Assembly (NCBI RefSeq): GCF_003815875.1
Contig: NZ_CP033924.1
Location: forward strand, 2,852,001 to 2,916,000
Direction: 5' to 3'
From: Chryseobacterium lactis
Lineage (GTDB): Bacteria > Bacteroidota > Bacteroidia > Flavobacteriales > Weeksellaceae
DNA: 64,000 nucleotides
The translations under genes were made by a program, and so were the position numbers. This document shows, one piece after another, positions 9,306 through 18,398 of this stretch. Each line of letters begins with the position of its first letter. Within the stretch, counting starts at the first letter, position 1. The notes below the pieces were generated by a model that made no database searches, was not told the origin of the DNA, and saw nothing but the letters and a program-made list of their open reading frames with translations.

Positions 9306-11402
9306 ATGAAAAAGCTAAATATTGGAATACTTGCCCTTTCGGGTATTGTATTTCTTAATTCATGTGGTGCAGCAAAAACTACAGGAACAGATGCAAAAAC
9401 TGAAGCTACGGCAAGTGCTGCAAAACCAGTAAAAGAAGAAATGAAAGAAGAAGGGATCAATTTATCTTATATGGATACGAGTGTTCGCCCACAGGATGAC
9501 TTTTTTAGCTATGTCAATGGAAATTGGGTGAAGACCACTCAGATTCCTTCTGATAAGGCCAATTGGGGCTCCTTCAATGCGTTGAGAGAAAATGTAGATG
9601 ATGCTTCATTAGATATTTTAAACAAAATTTTAACGGAAACTTATCCGGCAGGTTCTGAAGGGCAGAAGATTCAGAATCTGTACGCTTCTTTCATGGACAC
9701 CGGTAAAAGAAATGCTGAAGGACTGGCTCCAATCAAAGGAGATCTTGCTAAAATTGATGCTATTAAAAGCCTTAGTGACTTACAAAAATATCTTTTGGAA
9801 GCTACAAAATTAGGTGACAATTCATTCTATGGATGGGGCGTAAGGGCAGATATGAAAAACTCCAAAATGAATGCCGTGTATCTTGGAGGCCCGGATCTTG
9901 GTTTGGGAAGAGATTATTACCAGAAAGTAAATGAAGCAAACACCAAAACGTTGGCAGAATACCAAACATATGTTGGGAAATTATTCGGAGTTTTAGGATA
10001 TAAAAACTCAGCGCAGACTGCTCAAAATGTGGTTGACTTTGAGAAGCAACTGGCCAATTATTTATTGACACTTGAGCAGAACAGAGATGCTAACCTTAGA
10101 TACAATCCTAAAAATGTATCAGAATTATCAGGTCTGGTTAAAAATATTGATCTTGCAAAATACCTGAAGGAGGCCGGAGTAAATACAGACAGGGTAATTA
10201 TCGGTGAACTGAAGTACTACCAGAATATGGATCAGTTTGTGACGCAGAAGAATCTTCCTTTATTAAAGGATTATTTAAAATATCATTTAATCAATGGTAA
10301 TGCAAGTAATCTGGATGATAGTCTTGAGCAGATCAGATTTGATTTTTATGCTAAATATCTTCAGGGACAGAAAGAGCAGCGTCCAATGAACAAAAGAGGG
10401 CTTACTCTTGTAAATGGAGTTCTTGGAGAAGCTTTCGGTAAATTGTATGTTGAAAAATACTTTACTCCGGAGGCTAAACAGCAGATGGAAACCTATATTG
10501 ATTATCTTTTAAAATCATTCAAATCTCATATTGCAGGCATCGACTGGATGTCTCCCGATACAAAAGTGAAAGCTCAGGAAAAGCTATCCAAGTTTACCGT
10601 AAAAATTGCTTATCCTGATAAATGGAAAGATTATACCCAATTAAAGGTAGAATCTCCAAAGCAGGGAGCTACATTATATTCAAACCTTCAGAATGTTTCA
10701 GCATGGCAGTACCAGAGAAGTCTTGATAAAGTAGGAAAACCGGTTGACAGAACAGAGTGGGGAATGTCTCCGCAAACTGTAAATGCGTACTACAGCGGTT
10801 CAAACAATGAGATTGTATTCCCTGCAGCCATTCTTCAGCCTCCTTTCTATAATCCTAATGCAGATGCAGCCGTTAACTTTGGTGGTATCGGAGCAGTTAT
10901 AGGCCACGAGATTTCTCATGGATTCGATGATAGTGGTTCCCGTTTTGATGGTGATGGAAACCTTAATAACTGGTGGACAGATGCCGATCGTAAGAACTTT
11001 GATGCCAAAGTAGGACAGCTTGCTGCTCAATATAGTGCTTATGAACCAGTAAAAGGCAGTTTCGTAAACGGTAAATTTACCAGTGGTGAGAATATCGGTG
11101 ACCTTGGAGGCGTTGCCGTTGCATACGATGCTCTTCAGATGTATCTGAAAGATAAAGGAAACCCGGGTAAAATCAGTGGATTCACTCAGGATCAGAGATT
11201 CTTTATGAGCTGGGCGACTGTTTGGAGAACCAAAGCCACCGATCAGTATATGATCAATCAGGTGAAAACAGATCCGCATTCACCAGGAATGTACAGAGCA
11301 TTCGGGCCGTTGGTAAATCAGGATTCATTTATCAAAGCATTTGATATCAAGTCTGGGGACAAAATGTATAAAGCGCCTCAGGACAGAATAAAAATTTGGT
11401 AG
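9306..11402 (+). CDS. M13 family metallopeptidase, lipoprotein paralogue
   Basis: 698 residues and clearly a tandem paralogue of the gene before it: same opening (YMDTSVRPQDDFFSYVNGNW), same zinc motif VIGHEISHGFDD near residue 534, ENIGDLGG, DPHSPGMYR and IKIW at the C-terminus. The difference is the export signal. Here the signal peptide ends in a lipobox (FLNSCGAAK, Cys about residue 20), followed by a low-complexity Ala/Lys/Glu linker, so it is an envelope-anchored lipoprotein rather than a soluble periplasmic enzyme. The two copies are separated by a terminator and about 180 bp, so they are probably expressed independently. Confidence 0.95.
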   Translation: MKKLNIGILALSGIVFLNSCGAAKTTGTDAKTEATASAAKPVKEEMKEEGINLSYMDTSVRPQDDFFSYVNGNWVKTTQIPSDKANWGSFNALRENVDDASLDILNKILTETYPAGSEGQKIQNLYASFMDTGKRNAEGLAPIKGDLAKIDAIKSLSDLQKYLLEATKLGDNSFYGWGVRADMKNSKMNAVYLGGPDLGLGRDYYQKVNEANTKTLAEYQTYVGKLFGVLGYKNSAQTAQNVVDFEKQLANYLLTLEQNRDANLRYNPKNVSELSGLVKNIDLAKYLKEAGVNTDRVIIGELKYYQNMDQFVTQKNLPLLKDYLKYHLINGNASNLDDSLEQIRFDFYAKYLQGQKEQRPMNKRGLTLVNGVLGEAFGKLYVEKYFTPEAKQQMETYIDYLLKSFKSHIAGIDWMSPDTKVKAQEKLSKFTVKIAYPDKWKDYTQLKVESPKQGATLYSNLQNVSAWQYQRSLDKVGKPVDRTEWGMSPQTVNAYYSGSNNEIVFPAAILQPPFYNPNADAAVNFGGIGAVIGHEISHGFDDSGSRFDGDGNLNNWWTDADRKNFDAKVGQLAAQYSAYEPVKGSFVNGKFTSGENIGDLGGVAVAYDALQMYLKDKGNPGKISGFTQDQRFFMSWATVWRTKATDQYMINQVKTDPHSPGMYRAFGPLVNQDSFIKAFDIKSGDKMYKAPQDRIKIW

Positions 11403-11427
11403 TTGTACCGAAAATTGTTAGAAAAGA

Positions 11428-11460
11428 AAAATCCGCCTCAATAAAATGGGACGGATTTTC
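11428..11460. terminator. Bidirectional terminator between converging genes
   Basis: AAAATCCG ... CGGATTTT hairpin (inner part imperfect) with T-rich flanks on both strands. It lies between the M13 stop at 11402 and the stop of the converging gene at 11464. Confidence 0.65.
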
Positions 11461-11463
11461 TTT

Positions 11464-12510
11464 TTAATAGGCTTTTTTATAATTCCGAAGAACAAACTTT
11501 ATTCCGGTTTCTATAATATCACCCATAGTTTTGCAATACTTGAAATTCACATCGTAAGTCAGTTTTTGTAATGCAGTCTTTAGCTCAGTAACATTGGCTT
11601 CAGGTGCAATATTATCTGTTTTCATAATAGTAATGAGTTCATCAAATCGGGTTTTGCTGCTGGTCACTCTTTTTACAATCTGTGAGCGCACTTCTTTGCG
11701 GTACTGTTCTATAGAGCTGGGTTTCAGTTTTTCCATTACCATACTGACCATTTGATGGTTTTCTTTAAAATACTGGGGAAGATAAACTTTTAAATTCCCC
11801 TCATAAGTCTGCTGATCAAAATCGATAGGGCGGATTCTGTATATAACCTGGTCGAAATCGTGTATAGGAATAACAACATAATTGTAAGAACGCATGTCAC
11901 CGAGGAGTCCAATAAGGCAACGCTCATTGAATTTTACAAATTCCTTGGAAATCTGGGCCTTTTCCAATTCGGTACAGTTGTGCATATGTTTCTGAATAAA
12001 AACATCTCCGGGAATTCCTAAGATATGCTCTTCAATCAAAGTATTTTTATAAATAAGGAAGTTAATGCGGTTGGGAGACAGCAAATCTTCAAGTTCCAGT
12101 CCGTATATGCGGGAAGCATCCGCCTGTTTAATGTAAAAATTAGTATAATTATCATTCAGGATATTTCTCACCCGAACCCGGAAAGGTTTGGAGTTTCCAA
12201 AGGTGCAGAAATCGATGGTATCTACTTTCAGATAAGGTAAAGTAGCTGTATCTCCATCGGAATGGAGAAGAGTATAAATCTTATTTAAATTAGCCTCTAT
12301 TTCTTTAAATTCATATTCAGGATACATTACCCCAAGCCACAAGGTATCTTTGCCGTCTTTATCGAGAATATTCACACTATCGCTAAATCTCAGGAGGTCT
12401 TCATACAAAAACTGAATCTTTGTCGTTCTGTTATATTTTTCCAGATATTGCTGTAGTGCTTCTGAAACCGGAAATATTGGCTTTCTGAATGCTATCTTCA
12501 CATCTTTCAT
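11464..12510 (-). CDS. Uncharacterised 348-aa protein with kinase-like catalytic motifs
   Basis: I do not recognise the family by name. There is no signal peptide or membrane helix. Three spaced motifs resemble a divergent protein-kinase/HipA-type fold: a strand with Lys, NFYIKQAD (Lys about residue 128), followed by a Glu-rich helix; GLLGDMRSYNYVV (D205, N210), which matches the D-x4-N catalytic loop; and RIRPIDFDQ (D230), which matches the DFG-type metal-binding site 20 residues later. The C-terminal 100 residues are helical. The gene points away from tssB, with the two starts separated by about 360 bp of AT-rich DNA, so it may share a regulatory region with the T6SS sheath genes. The kinase idea is inference; the coding call is firm. 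Confidence 0.85.
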   Translation of the reverse strand: MKDVKIAFRKPIFPVSEALQQYLEKYNRTTKIQFLYEDLLRFSDSVNILDKDGKDTLWLGVMYPEYEFKEIEANLNKIYTLLHSDGDTATLPYLKVDTIDFCTFGNSKPFRVRVRNILNDNYTNFYIKQADASRIYGLELEDLLSPNRINFLIYKNTLIEEHILGIPGDVFIQKHMHNCTELEKAQISKEFVKFNERCLIGLLGDMRSYNYVVIPIHDFDQVIYRIRPIDFDQQTYEGNLKVYLPQYFKENHQMVSMVMEKLKPSSIEQYRKEVRSQIVKRVTSSKTRFDELITIMKTDNIAPEANVTELKTALQKLTYDVNFKYCKTMGDIIETGIKFVLRNYKKAY

Positions 12511-12871
12511 GACTGTGTTTACTTTGTTTAAATATAAAGATTTTTTTTTCTGTATTTTATTACATTGCAGAGCATTCTTATTTTAACATTTATGTGATAC
12601 TTTTTGCAGAAGATTGCGGTACAATGTTTTATTTTATTTTTTTATGATATATTTTATTTATTTTTCATAGCTTAGTGACATCATAAGAGTTTGATCTTAT
12701 GTTAAATAATTGTAGATAACTTTAAATAAATCAAGAAAAATCTTGACAAAATTTTGTATGTTACAGTTTTTTTTTAAATTTAAACACTGGATTGGTAATT
12801 TATTTGAATCATCTGTAAATTACTCAAAGACAGATCCAAACCAAAACAAGAAATCTCAAAATAATAATAAT
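12511..12871. other. AT-rich divergent intergenic region upstream of tssB
   Basis: About 360 bp between the starts of the kinase-like gene and tssB, very AT-rich. It must hold both promoters. A weak TTTG (12692) / TAACTTTA (12717) pair with a 21-23 bp spacing is the best candidate for tssB, but it does not fit the Bacteroidota consensus well. A TTG start at 12743 would extend TssB by 43 residues of Asn/Lys/Phe-rich sequence that does not resemble TssB, so this part is treated as 5' untranslated. No gene seen. Confidence 0.5.
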
Positions 12872-13318
12872 ATGGCAATGTTTAATTATGGTGTTGGCGG
12901 AAACGAGGTAAAAGTAGACGCTAATGAAGCTATTCAGGAAATACAGGAAAATAAATCACTGATAGTAAGCCAACTTACAACAGAAGAATCTTATACCCCT
13001 GAAATTGTAACAGGATTAAAAACCGTAGAAGATGTCTTCAAACACTTTCAACCTTCAGTAGCAGTACAACATGAAACAGAAGATGGAAGCGTAGTTGAAG
13101 AAGAATTCCGTTTTCAAAATCTTGGAGACTTTACTCCTAAAAGCCTTACTCAAAAATCAGACTATCTACAGCAATTGAGTATGGAGCAGGAGCAGTACAA
13201 CAAAATTGTACGTCAGCTGAAAACTAATAAAATTCTACGCAATATGCTGGAGAACGATCAGACAAGAGCGGCGTTCATAGAAGTATTGAAAGAAGTGGCA
13301 CAAGAACTTGAAAAATAA
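12872..13318 (+). CDS. tssB: TssB (VipA), type VI secretion contractile sheath small subunit
   Basis: 148 residues from the ATG giving MAMFNYGVGG. TssB features: a short acidic N-terminal region, the sheath-fold segment FRFQNLGDFTPKSL near residue 90, and a C-terminal helix (YNKIVRQLKTNKILRNML, then AAFIEVLKEVAQELE). With TssC it forms the contractile sheath that drives the Hcp tube out of the cell. It is followed 21 bp later by tssC, the standard tssBC pair. The sequence style, together with the Hcp and VgrG at 40 kb, indicates the Bacteroidota-specific T6SS subtype iii. The ATG at 12872 was preferred over the upstream TTG at 12743 because the family similarity starts there. Confidence 0.9.
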   Translation: MAMFNYGVGGNEVKVDANEAIQEIQENKSLIVSQLTTEESYTPEIVTGLKTVEDVFKHFQPSVAVQHETEDGSVVEEEFRFQNLGDFTPKSLTQKSDYLQQLSMEQEQYNKIVRQLKTNKILRNMLENDQTRAAFIEVLKEVAQELEK

Positions 13319-13338
13319 TTAAAGACTTACATTAAATC

Positions 13339-14700
13339 ATGGATAGCAAATTACAGGCACAAGAAAGCCAGCAGCAGGGTCAACAGCAACACTCAGGGCA
13401 GCCGAAGGGCAACCCCCTTGCAGAGCTGAATAAAATGGGAGGTTTTGGCTTTGTTGAATCCGTCGTAGACGGTATTGCCAATATGAACCCTACAAGAAAG
13501 GCAAGAAAAGAAATCTTCCTGAATGATGGTAATAAATCAGATGAAAGAAAGGAACTTCTTCAGAAAATTAATCTTTGGGTAAGCCTTTTAGAAGGTAATG
13601 AACCAGCAGATAAAATGGCCGATACGTGCAAGACAAAAGCACAGCAAGCCGATCAGAATCTGAAAACAAACTTAAAAAATACACTCGATGCCGTTCGTCT
13701 GTTGGAAACCAACTACAGAACAGTAGCTCAATTCTACAAAAATACAGAATTGGATAAAGTGGATAACGTAAGTATAGTGAACGCAAGCCTTGAACAGGTT
13801 TCAGACTTAGATAATCCTCTATTTATAGATGCTATTTCTGATGAATTTAAGAATTATTACGATCGTTTGGATCTTAGAGATAATTACTCAATTCTTGCAA
13901 TCCCGGGGTATTTAGGTTCCAATAAAGTAATCGAAAAATGGGCAAAGATCTGTAACGAGAACAAAGTAATGATGGTTACGGATTTCGCCAATCTTGATAA
14001 ACCGGACGATGTTGTAGACTTATTCCATTCTGCAAACCTTACAGGTGGTGAACTTCACAGAAGTAACGTAATTATGACTTGTAACTGGTTGGTAGGACGC
14101 GGAAAAGCAGAAGAAGTAGGAGAAGAAGAGAATGTAGAACTTCCACCTTCCACTTCATTAGCCGGAAAAATCCATAAAACATTAATGTCTCAGGTGGCAG
14201 CCGGTAAAAAACATGGTAACATCAATGAGGTAGACGCTGTAAAATTCGAATTGAAGAAAAGTGAAATTTCTCAGTTGGAAAAAATGGGTCTTGTACCCAT
14301 GGTAAACGAGTACGGAAAAATTATGGCTTTCTCTGCGAAAACATTATTTACAGGAGACAATATTGGTCTTCAGACGTATTCCGTAGTTCGTGTATTCGAC
14401 TATGTAACTAAAGTATTACTGGACTTCCTGAACAGAAGAGCCTTCGAAAACTGGAATGCTAAGAACGAAGATGATTTAAGAAGACAAATTGTAACCTTCC
14501 TGGATAATATCAAAGGACCGGACAAATTGATTGAGAAATTCAAGATTGTTCGTTTCGAGCAGGATAGAGTAAACAAAGACAGAGTATGGCTTGATATCCG
14601 TATGACACCTTATTTCCCTACGAAAAGTTTTGTTATTAAACTTGACGGACATAAAGGAGATGATGGTAACGAATGGGATGCAGAGTACACTCAGGAGTAA
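13339..14700 (+). CDS. tssC: TssC (VipB), type VI secretion contractile sheath large subunit
   Basis: 453 residues, the usual length for TssC of subtype iii. After a Gln-rich N-terminus (residues 1-25, the region that in the family lies outside the sheath core), the characteristic segments follow: GFVESVVDGIANMNPTRKARKE, NLWVSLLEG, YDRLDLRDNYSILAIPGYLG, MVTDFANL, a NVIMTCNWLVGRG strand, then the C-terminal KIVRFEQDRVNKDRVWLDIRMTPYFPTKSFVIKLDG. It assembles with TssB into the sheath. The strong terminator directly after it shows that the sheath genes form their own two-gene unit; no baseplate or ClpV gene follows. Confidence 0.93.
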   Translation: MDSKLQAQESQQQGQQQHSGQPKGNPLAELNKMGGFGFVESVVDGIANMNPTRKARKEIFLNDGNKSDERKELLQKINLWVSLLEGNEPADKMADTCKTKAQQADQNLKTNLKNTLDAVRLLETNYRTVAQFYKNTELDKVDNVSIVNASLEQVSDLDNPLFIDAISDEFKNYYDRLDLRDNYSILAIPGYLGSNKVIEKWAKICNENKVMMVTDFANLDKPDDVVDLFHSANLTGGELHRSNVIMTCNWLVGRGKAEEVGEEENVELPPSTSLAGKIHKTLMSQVAAGKKHGNINEVDAVKFELKKSEISQLEKMGLVPMVNEYGKIMAFSAKTLFTGDNIGLQTYSVVRVFDYVTKVLLDFLNRRAFENWNAKNEDDLRRQIVTFLDNIKGPDKLIEKFKIVRFEQDRVNKDRVWLDIRMTPYFPTKSFVIKLDGHKGDDGNEWDAEYTQE

Positions 14701-14720
14701 AAAAATATTTTAAAATAATA

Positions 14721-14752
14721 AAAACCGATGCAATTTTTACATCGGTTTTTTT
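14721..14752 (+). terminator. Rho-independent terminator after tssBC
   Basis: AAAACCGATG, loop CAATTTTTA, then CATCGGTTTT and further T residues. It begins 20 bases after the tssC stop. The ATG at 14728 lies inside its stem and is therefore not a credible start for the next gene. Confidence 0.85.
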
Positions 14753-14766
14753 CTACCAACACACCT

Positions 14767-15240
14767 ATGAATATTAAAATGAAAAAAAAGCTTATCATGA
14801 GCCTGCCTGTTGTATGGATGGCTTTTTTTGTAAGTTGTGAAAAAAAATACCAAAGTCCGGCCCATTATGAAGAAGATCTTTTTGCCGATGAAAAGCAGGA
14901 AGGAAAGGCTTACATCATGAATAAAGAAGAATGCTTCGATGGCAGTGAGCTCGTTATTGCAGGTTCAGGTGTAAAGCTTATCGATAGTTCAAAAGGACGT
15001 GGAAGAGGCTTTTTTATTTATAAAGTGAATGCCGGTAAAGTCTTAAAAACGGTCAGAGACTCCACGGTAGAATTTCCTATTAAATTCCTTTCTCCTCAAA
15101 GATTAAAATTAAAAGATCACGGTAATGATTCAATATATGTTTACCTTAAACAGCTAAAAGGTTACCGTTTTATTGCCGAAGATATGAACCTTAAATATCA
15201 GTGGCTAAAGTCAGCTCCTGTATATTCTGTGAAGAAATAA
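14767..15240 (+). CDS. Putative lipoprotein downstream of tssC
   Basis: About 157 residues. The signal peptide is followed by a lipobox (VVWMAFFVSCEKK). The mature part is small and beta-rich with several Gly/Asp turns, ending in KSAPVYSVKK; no named domain recognised. The start was set at 14767 (14779 is equally possible) because the upstream ATG falls in the tssC terminator. Its place between the sheath genes and an amidase effector suggests an envelope role in the T6SS, or immunity. Subtype iii systems do carry accessory lipoproteins, but I cannot assign this one to a named Tss family. Confidence 0.8.
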   Translation: MNIKMKKKLIMSLPVVWMAFFVSCEKKYQSPAHYEEDLFADEKQEGKAYIMNKEECFDGSELVIAGSGVKLIDSSKGRGRGFFIYKVNAGKVLKTVRDSTVEFPIKFLSPQRLKLKDHGNDSIYVYLKQLKGYRFIAEDMNLKYQWLKSAPVYSVKK

Positions 15241-15324
15241 TTTTTTTTAGAAAGATCACTCAAAATGTCGATGTAAAGCTATTCTGGCGAAGTATTTCCT
15301 GTCTAATCATTAAATTATAAACAT

Positions 15325-16533
15325 ATGGTAGGAGTAAGTTTTGAAACATGGTCCGAGATCAAAAGAGAACCTCTTACTATGGCTAATGCTATAGTTCTTA
15401 ATGCCTACGTTACTAAGATTGAAAATAATAAATATGTTCAGATCAATGCTGCTTCTGTGGGAGATACAGTTTATATTATTGTTGAAACAACAGGTTTAAT
15501 CGGTAAAAAAATAGAAGTGAATATCCTTGACCGCGATGGCGTTTTTGATGGTAAAGACTTTGCCGTCGTAGATCTACTTCAGGATGATAAAGATACACAA
15601 GGTCTGCTTTCGGCAACAGTAGACAAAGATGGACGAGCCGTTTATAAAGTAAAACTTCAGCCTTCTACTGACAAAAAAGACATTGAAGCGTGGGGAAATA
15701 AAATTAATAAAGCCAAAGACAAAAAAGTCTATACCTGTTTACTGGTCGATGCTGATAAACATAATCCCGGCTTCAATATTACTTACATGGGAAGAAATGC
15801 AGCAGGTCATGAAAATGACTCTCAGAAATCTTCCAAATCCAATTACTGGCTTGATGAAAATGGGAAATGGTTTGGGATTAAATACTGTGAATGCAATGTT
15901 TATTCTATTGATAAAGAATTATTAAGCGGACTAAATGTTGTTCATACGAAGGCAGAAAGTAAGGTAAAGGGAAACAATGGAATCCAAAAAGTTATTGCAA
16001 TCGTTTTACATAGAACGATTGGATCCTCAATTTCAGGAGCTATTGCACATTCAAAAGGTACTCATTTCTATGTTGAAGGATCGCGTGGTGTGGATGGAGA
16101 AATTTTCCAGCCTATTAAACTAGATCAGTTTTCCAATCATATTATGAATGAGACTGCGAGAACTGGTCATATGGAAGTTCAAACTGAAAACTCTATCGGA
16201 ATAGAAGTAATTGGGATGGCTTACTATAAAGTAGGAAAAGACCTCTACACTGTTTATGATTATAAAGTAAAAGATCCGACCTCTGTTAAACTAACAAAAT
16301 CATTTAAAGGACAACGGAGGCTTAATGGAAAGTGGATTGATGAGGATATTTATTGGGATGAATTGACGGATGCACAAGTTAAATCGGTGAAATGTATTGT
16401 TGTTACGTTGATGAAAAAATATAATCTAAAAAAAGAAAATATTTTTACGCATGAAGAAATGCAATCGAAGACTGCTGGAGAAGGACAGGTTGTTAAAGAT
16501 GCTATTTTTCCACTATTAAATGAATGTTTATGA
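15325..16533 (+). CDS. Probable T6SS amidase effector: N-terminal delivery-type domain plus N-acetylmuramoyl-L-alanine amidase
   Basis: 402 residues in two parts. Residues about 19-160 are beta-rich (VGDTVYIIVETTGLIGKKIEV, DGRAVYKVKL), look like an Ig-like or MIX-type carrier region, and lack a signal peptide. Residues about 215-400 are an Amidase_2 (T7 lysozyme/AmpD/PGRP) fold: VIAIVLHRT (zinc His229), GTHFYVEG, NSIGIEVIGM, and IFTHEEMQSKTAGEG, where His about 378 and a Glu ten residues later fit the AmpD H...K-x-D ligand pattern. Predicted reaction: cleavage of the MurNAc-L-Ala bond of peptidoglycan. The lack of an export signal, the location behind tssBC and the overlapping lipoprotein gene point to a T6SS effector. 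An alternative start at 15379 would remove 18 residues. Confidence 0.85.
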   Translation: MVGVSFETWSEIKREPLTMANAIVLNAYVTKIENNKYVQINAASVGDTVYIIVETTGLIGKKIEVNILDRDGVFDGKDFAVVDLLQDDKDTQGLLSATVDKDGRAVYKVKLQPSTDKKDIEAWGNKINKAKDKKVYTCLLVDADKHNPGFNITYMGRNAAGHENDSQKSSKSNYWLDENGKWFGIKYCECNVYSIDKELLSGLNVVHTKAESKVKGNNGIQKVIAIVLHRTIGSSISGAIAHSKGTHFYVEGSRGVDGEIFQPIKLDQFSNHIMNETARTGHMEVQTENSIGIEVIGMAYYKVGKDLYTVYDYKVKDPTSVKLTKSFKGQRRLNGKWIDEDIYWDELTDAQVKSVKCIVVTLMKKYNLKKENIFTHEEMQSKTAGEGQVVKDAIFPLLNECL

Positions 16534-17183
16534 AAAAAATATTATTAATACTCCTTACATCAATTATTTTTTCAGGTTGCGATTCTTTGCATGGGCAGAA
16601 TAAAGAAATAAAGCAGATTGTTAAAAAAGTAGTGGAAATCTATAACCAGAAAGATTCAGAAAAATTTAATCAGTTAATAAATCCAGAAACTGGTCTTGTA
16701 CTTATTACTACAATAGGGGCAAATAATAGTTGGGAAAAATTTCAGAAAGTTTGTCTGAACAAAAAATGCTTGGAGAAAGGAACTATGGAATCAGCCGGAA
16801 TTCCGTATCAATCATTTTTGGAAAAATATAAAATAGGAAATTTGGATTTAAATAAAATAGAGTTTACCGAACAGTCTTTTTTTGAATGTGAAAAGATTAA
16901 AAAAGAAGGAATTTTCGTTGCTTCAGAAAATAAATTTCATACACTATCGGAGTCGGTAAGTTTCTTTATCAAACATTTTTCGGATATCGTTGGTGAGAAA
17001 TTAGATCCGAAGAAAAAAATAGAATTGGAAAAAGAGGGAGAAAAGTTTAAGAAAATAGAATTAAAAAGCCGAAGAGTAACAGTAAACAGTGTTGGTGGGA
17101 CTTTTGTTTTTTATATCACCAACATACAAGGGAAGTGGTATCTGACCATTATAGATTTCGCCTCTACAGATTGCAGCGTATAG
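16530..17183 (+). CDS. Putative immunity lipoprotein for the amidase
   Basis: 217 residues with a signal peptide and lipobox (TSIIFSGCDSLH). The ATGA at 16530-16533 overlaps the amidase stop, which couples translation of the pair. The mature part is Lys/Glu-rich with helical then beta segments (VVEIYNQKDSEKFNQLI, GGTFVFYITNIQGKWYLTII), reminiscent of NTF2-like envelope proteins. Periplasmic placement is what protection against a peptidoglycan amidase needs. Immunity is inferred from overlap and location, not from a recognised family. A start at 16524 would add two residues. Confidence 0.82.
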   Translation: MKKILLILLTSIIFSGCDSLHGQNKEIKQIVKKVVEIYNQKDSEKFNQLINPETGLVLITTIGANNSWEKFQKVCLNKKCLEKGTMESAGIPYQSFLEKYKIGNLDLNKIEFTEQSFFECEKIKKEGIFVASENKFHTLSESVSFFIKHFSDIVGEKLDPKKKIELEKEGEKFKKIELKSRRVTVNSVGGTFVFYITNIQGKWYLTIIDFASTDCSV

Positions 17184-17265
17184 TCGTCCTGTATGAACTA
17201 AAAATCCTATTTCACAATTTATATTCCGGAAAAAAGAATAAGCTTATCTTTGCAGACTTGCAACA

Positions 17266-18354
17266 ATGCTCATGATGAAGAGAGCTTTTCTCTTCAATGA
17301 TTTAAACAGATTACGCTTTTTGGAAAAAAATAGAACAGCCACAGATTTTCTGCATGTGGGAAACAGGCTTTTGGATTGGTATAGAAATAATGCACGGGAT
17401 CTGCCTTTCAGACAGACAAAAGACCCCTATAAAATCTGGATCTGCGAAATTGTATTTCAGCAGACAAGAATCAATCAAGGGCTTAATCATTACAATAATT
17501 TTATCGAAAGATTTCCGGATGTAGAAACCTTGGCAGAAGCTGAAGAAAATGAGGTCTTATTGTACTGGAAAGGTCTGGGATATTATTCCAGAGCGATTAA
17601 TATTCATACTGCTGCCCAACAGATTATGAATGATTACCATGGAGCATTTCCCTCTCAGTATGAAGAAATTCTGAAATTAAAAGGAGTAGGGAAATACACG
17701 GCAGCTGCAGTTTCCAGCATTTGTTTTGGAGGAAAGATGCCTGCCGTAGATGGTAATTTCTATCGGGTTCTGAGCCGTTTCTTTGCTGATGATTTTGATA
17801 TTTCAAATTCAAGAGCTTTTACTTATTTTTCAGAATTAGCCACTTTGGTGATGCCTGAAAATGTAGGCGATTTCAATCAGGCGATGATGGATCTCGGCTC
17901 TGAAATATGCAAACCCAAAAATCCTCTTTGTGATGAATGCCCTATTAATGAAGATTGTCTGGCTTTTTCCCTTCAGAAAATATCAGAATATCCGGTAAAA
18001 ACTAAAAAAGTAAAGGCGGAAGATCTTGCCTTAACCTATTATTTTGTTCACAGAAATGGAGAATTTTTGATCCGCCAGAGAAAAGATGACTTTATCTGGA
18101 AGAAGTTATTTGAATTCCCGGATGCTATTTCTGAGGATATGGAACCATTCATTACAAATTCCAAAACCATTACCCATAAGCTGACTCATAAGAATTTAAG
18201 CATTGAAATATTGAATGTTGAGGTGACTTCCGAAAAGATCTGGAATGATTTTATCACTGATAATCAATACCTCATTACCGATGTGGAAGGATCTCATGAA
18301 AAATCGTTTCCAAAACCTTTGGAAAATTACATTCAAAACTCTCTGAAAGACTGA
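17266..18354 (+). CDS. mutY: A/G-specific adenine DNA glycosylase MutY
   Basis: 362 residues. Base-excision repair enzyme removing A opposite 8-oxoG. Visible features: helix-hairpin-helix LKLKGVGKYTAAAVSSI, the catalytic Asp region MPAVDGNFYRVLSRF, and the [4Fe-4S] loop C-x6-C-x2-C-x5-C (CKPKNPLCDECPINEDC, about residues 215-231). The C-terminal 110 residues form the NUDIX-like 8-oxoG recognition domain. A TATCTTTG -7 promoter motif lies at 17245-17252, so the ATG at 17266 fits a short leader. In Flavobacteriia mutY commonly neighbours gld genes, as here. Confidence 0.95.
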   Translation: MLMMKRAFLFNDLNRLRFLEKNRTATDFLHVGNRLLDWYRNNARDLPFRQTKDPYKIWICEIVFQQTRINQGLNHYNNFIERFPDVETLAEAEENEVLLYWKGLGYYSRAINIHTAAQQIMNDYHGAFPSQYEEILKLKGVGKYTAAAVSSICFGGKMPAVDGNFYRVLSRFFADDFDISNSRAFTYFSELATLVMPENVGDFNQAMMDLGSEICKPKNPLCDECPINEDCLAFSLQKISEYPVKTKKVKAEDLALTYYFVHRNGEFLIRQRKDDFIWKKLFEFPDAISEDMEPFITNSKTITHKLTHKNLSIEILNVEVTSEKIWNDFITDNQYLITDVEGSHEKSFPKPLENYIQNSLKD

Positions 18355-18398
18355 AATTTGTCTTCTTAAATCTGAAATCTAATTTGTACTTTTGCAAA

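Noticed and set aside
10800..11279. 159-codon antisense frame in the second M13 gene
   Set aside because: Shadow of a strongly conserved coding region; no independent features.
12743..12871. TTG start extending TssB by 43 residues
   Set aside because: The extra residues are Phe/Lys/Asn-rich and unlike any TssB N-terminus; the ATG at 12872 gives the family start.
14728..14766. Upstream ATG for the lipoprotein after tssC
   Set aside because: It lies in the stem of the tssC terminator, and a proper signal peptide begins at 14767 or 14779.
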